In this document: positions 5,363 through 6,629 of the stretch, piece after piece
Layout: each line of letters begins with the position of its first letter
How positions within the stretch are numbered: position 1 is the stretch's first letter
DNA from: an uncultured Acidobacteriota bacterium
GTDB taxonomy: Bacteria; Acidobacteriota; Terriglobia; Bryobacterales; Bryobacteraceae
DNA: 6,629 nt
Direction: 5' to 3'
NCBI GenBank assembly: GCA_937952345.1
Contig: CALFYN010001058.1
Coordinates: 1 to 6,629, forward strand
Position numbers and translations under genes: made by a program
The notes under the pieces: model-generated
Database searches by the model: none
What the model saw: the letters and a program-made list of their open reading frames with translations, nothing else
Told to the model about the DNA's origin: nothing

Positions 5363-6629
5363 TTATCCCAGAAGCGCGGCGATGCGGTCGGCATCGTTGG
5401 GGACAACGATGGGCTTGTTGCCGTAGGTGGAGGTGATGGCGTCGCCGTTGGGGGCCTTGAGCTGGCCTGTGTGGTACTTGAAGATGTAATCGGGGTCTTT
5501 GAGGACGTTGCCGGTGAGGACGGCGACGACATCGGCGCTCTTGTCGATGACGCCGGCGGCGGTGAGTTTTTTGATGCCGGCGAGGGTGGCGGCGGAAGCG
5601 GGTTCGCAGCCGATGCCGCAGAGTCCGATTTGGGCTTTGGCGTCGGCGATTTCCTGCTCCGTGACCTTTTCCACGACGCCTTCGGTGGTGGTGACTTCGA
5701 GGAGCGCTTTGGGCCAGGAGACGGGGTCGCCGATTTTGATGGCGGTGGCCAGGGTTTCGGGGTGTTCGACGGCTTTGAAATCGGCGGAGGGTTGGCGCAT
5801 GAAGTCGAAGAAGGGGGCTGCACCTTCGGCTTGGATGACAGCGAGTTTGGGGAGCTTGTCGATGAGGCCGAGGGCTTTCATTTCGCGGAGCGCTTTGCCG
5901 AAGGCGGAGGTGTTGCCGAGGTTGCCGCCGGGGAGGACGACCCAATCGGGGACGTGCCAGTCGCGCTGGTCCATCAGTTCGAGCATGATGGATTTCTGGC
6001 CTTCGATGCGGAAGGGGTTGATGGAGTTGAGGAGGTAGATGCCGAGGCGTTCGGCGAGGACTCGGACGAGGGCGAGGATCTGATCGAAGTTGGCTTCGAC
6101 CTGGAGGGTTTTGGCGCCGTATTCGAGGGCTTGGGCGAGTTTGCCGTAGCTGATGTTGCCGTGGGGGATGAAGATGATGGGCTGGAGTCCGGCGGCGCTG
6201 GCGTAGGCGGCCATGGAGGCGGAGGTGTTGCCGGTGGAGACGCAGGCGACGCGGGTCATGCCAAGGGCGAGGGCTTGGGAGGCTCCGCAGGTCATGCCGT
6301 TGTCTTTGAAGGAGCCGGTGGGGTTGAAGCCTTGATGCTTGAAGGCGATGTGGTGGAGGCCGGCGTAGCGGGCGGCTAGCGGGGCGGGGAGAATGGGGGT
6401 GTTGCCTTCGCGGAGGGTTACTACGTGGGTGGGGTCGGCAAGGAAGGGGAAGAATTCGCGGTAGCGCCAGACGCCGCTTTGGTCGAGTGGGGCGTTGGAC
6501 ATGCGGCGCTCGCGCCAGAGTGTTCTCAGTTTTATGGGGTCTTGAGTGAGTTGGTAGGTGGCTTCGAGGAGGCCACCGCACTTGGGGCAATTGTAGAGGA
6601 CGTCGGTGATGGCGTAGCGGGCGCGGCAC
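5363..6629 (-). CDS. thrC: Threonine synthase, 5' end beyond the window
   Basis: A PLP-dependent enzyme converting O-phospho-L-homoserine and water to L-threonine and phosphate, the last step of threonine synthesis. 421 residues are visible and the gene runs off the right edge. Residues before the first in-frame Met (6502) are clearly part of it: CRARYAITD then NCPKCGGLLEATY, the zinc-ribbon-like N-terminus of this threonine synthase group (Cys at visible positions 1, 14 and 17). The Met at 6502 has no Shine-Dalgarno. The PLP lysine is in NPTGSFKDNGM (K108 of the visible part), the STGNTSASMAAYA loop follows, and the glycine-rich phosphate-binding loop is LPGGNLGNTSA. INPFRIEGQK fits threonine synthase better than threonine dehydratase or cysteine synthase. 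From the zinc-ribbon pattern, about 10-20 residues are probably missing. It is upstream of and nearly abuts the DUF1080 gene. Codons end strongly in C. Confidence 0.95.
   Translation of the reverse strand, partial: CRARYAITDVLYNCPKCGGLLEATYQLTQDPIKLRTLWRERRMSNAPLDQSGVWRYREFFPFLADPTHVVTLREGNTPILPAPLAARYAGLHHIAFKHQGFNPTGSFKDNGMTCGASQALALGMTRVACVSTGNTSASMAAYASAAGLQPIIFIPHGNISYGKLAQALEYGAKTLQVEANFDQILALVRVLAERLGIYLLNSINPFRIEGQKSIMLELMDQRDWHVPDWVVLPGGNLGNTSAFGKALREMKALGLIDKLPKLAVIQAEGAAPFFDFMRQPSADFKAVEHPETLATAIKIGDPVSWPKALLEVTTTEGVVEKVTEQEIADAKAQIGLCGIGCEPASAATLAGIKKLTAAGVIDKSADVVAVLTGNVLKDPDYIFKYHTGQLKAPNGDAITSTYGNKPIVVPNDADRIAALLG

Noticed and set aside
5471..6379. Open frame of 302 codons on the plus strand inside thrC
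   Set aside because: It is the reverse complement of C-ending thrC codons and reads as Gly/Asp/Glu/Ala-rich low complexity; thrC is unmistakable on the other strand.
5361..6629. Upstream extension of the DUF1080 frame to the window edge
   Set aside because: The frame is open but overlaps thrC in another phase and translates to Arg/His/Pro-rich sequence. The signal peptide at the ATG at 5360 marks the true start.
1..6629. CRISPR arrays, tRNA or rRNA genes, insertion sequences
   Set aside because: No spaced repeats, cloverleaf-like segments, rRNA motifs, transposase motifs or terminal inverted repeats were seen; nearly all the DNA is accounted for by the genes listed.

Overview
The window looks like chromosomal DNA from a GC-rich, Gram-negative, non-cyanobacterial bacterium. 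A PEP-CTERM sorted protein, a DUF1080 (3-keto-disaccharide hydrolase family) secreted protein and kai genes together resemble Acidobacteriota such as Solibacter/Bryobacter relatives. This placement is an inference from gene content only; no rRNA or other marker is present.

Layout, left to right. A short leader (1-103) with a direct repeat, a small inverted repeat and a strong Shine-Dalgarno precedes a PEP-CTERM exported protein (104-736, +). A 221-bp gap holds a long imperfect hairpin. Then comes a two-gene + strand unit: a protein with a receiver-like N-terminus and a KaiA/RsbU-N-like C-terminal helical domain (958-1869), followed 17 bp later by full-length double-domain kaiC (1887-3404). 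A perfect 9-bp hairpin separates kaiC from a convergent minus-strand gene of unknown function (3450-4172). This gene diverges across about 180 bp from kaiB (4352-4642, +). kaiB runs tail-to-tail, with an 8-bp overlap, into a minus-strand pair: threonine synthase thrC (upstream, running off the right edge) and a secreted DUF1080 protein that starts 2 bp after the thrC stop.

The main point of interest is the 958-4642 block. It encodes a KaiC with both P-loops and the phosphorylation-site Ser/Thr pair, a KaiB lacking the usual acidic tail, a two-domain protein with the architecture of KaiA (receiver-like plus KaiA-C/RsbU-N-like bundle), and an unrecognised 240-residue protein between kaiC and kaiB. 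KaiA in its classical form is a cyanobacterial protein, so this could be a three-part or four-part Kai-type timer or switch outside cyanobacteria. The assignment of the KaiA-like protein rests on eye alignment of short motifs and needs profile or structure comparison.

Throughout the window the + strand is G-rich whatever the gene direction: + genes favour NNG codons and - genes NNC codons. This suggests strong replication-strand asymmetry.
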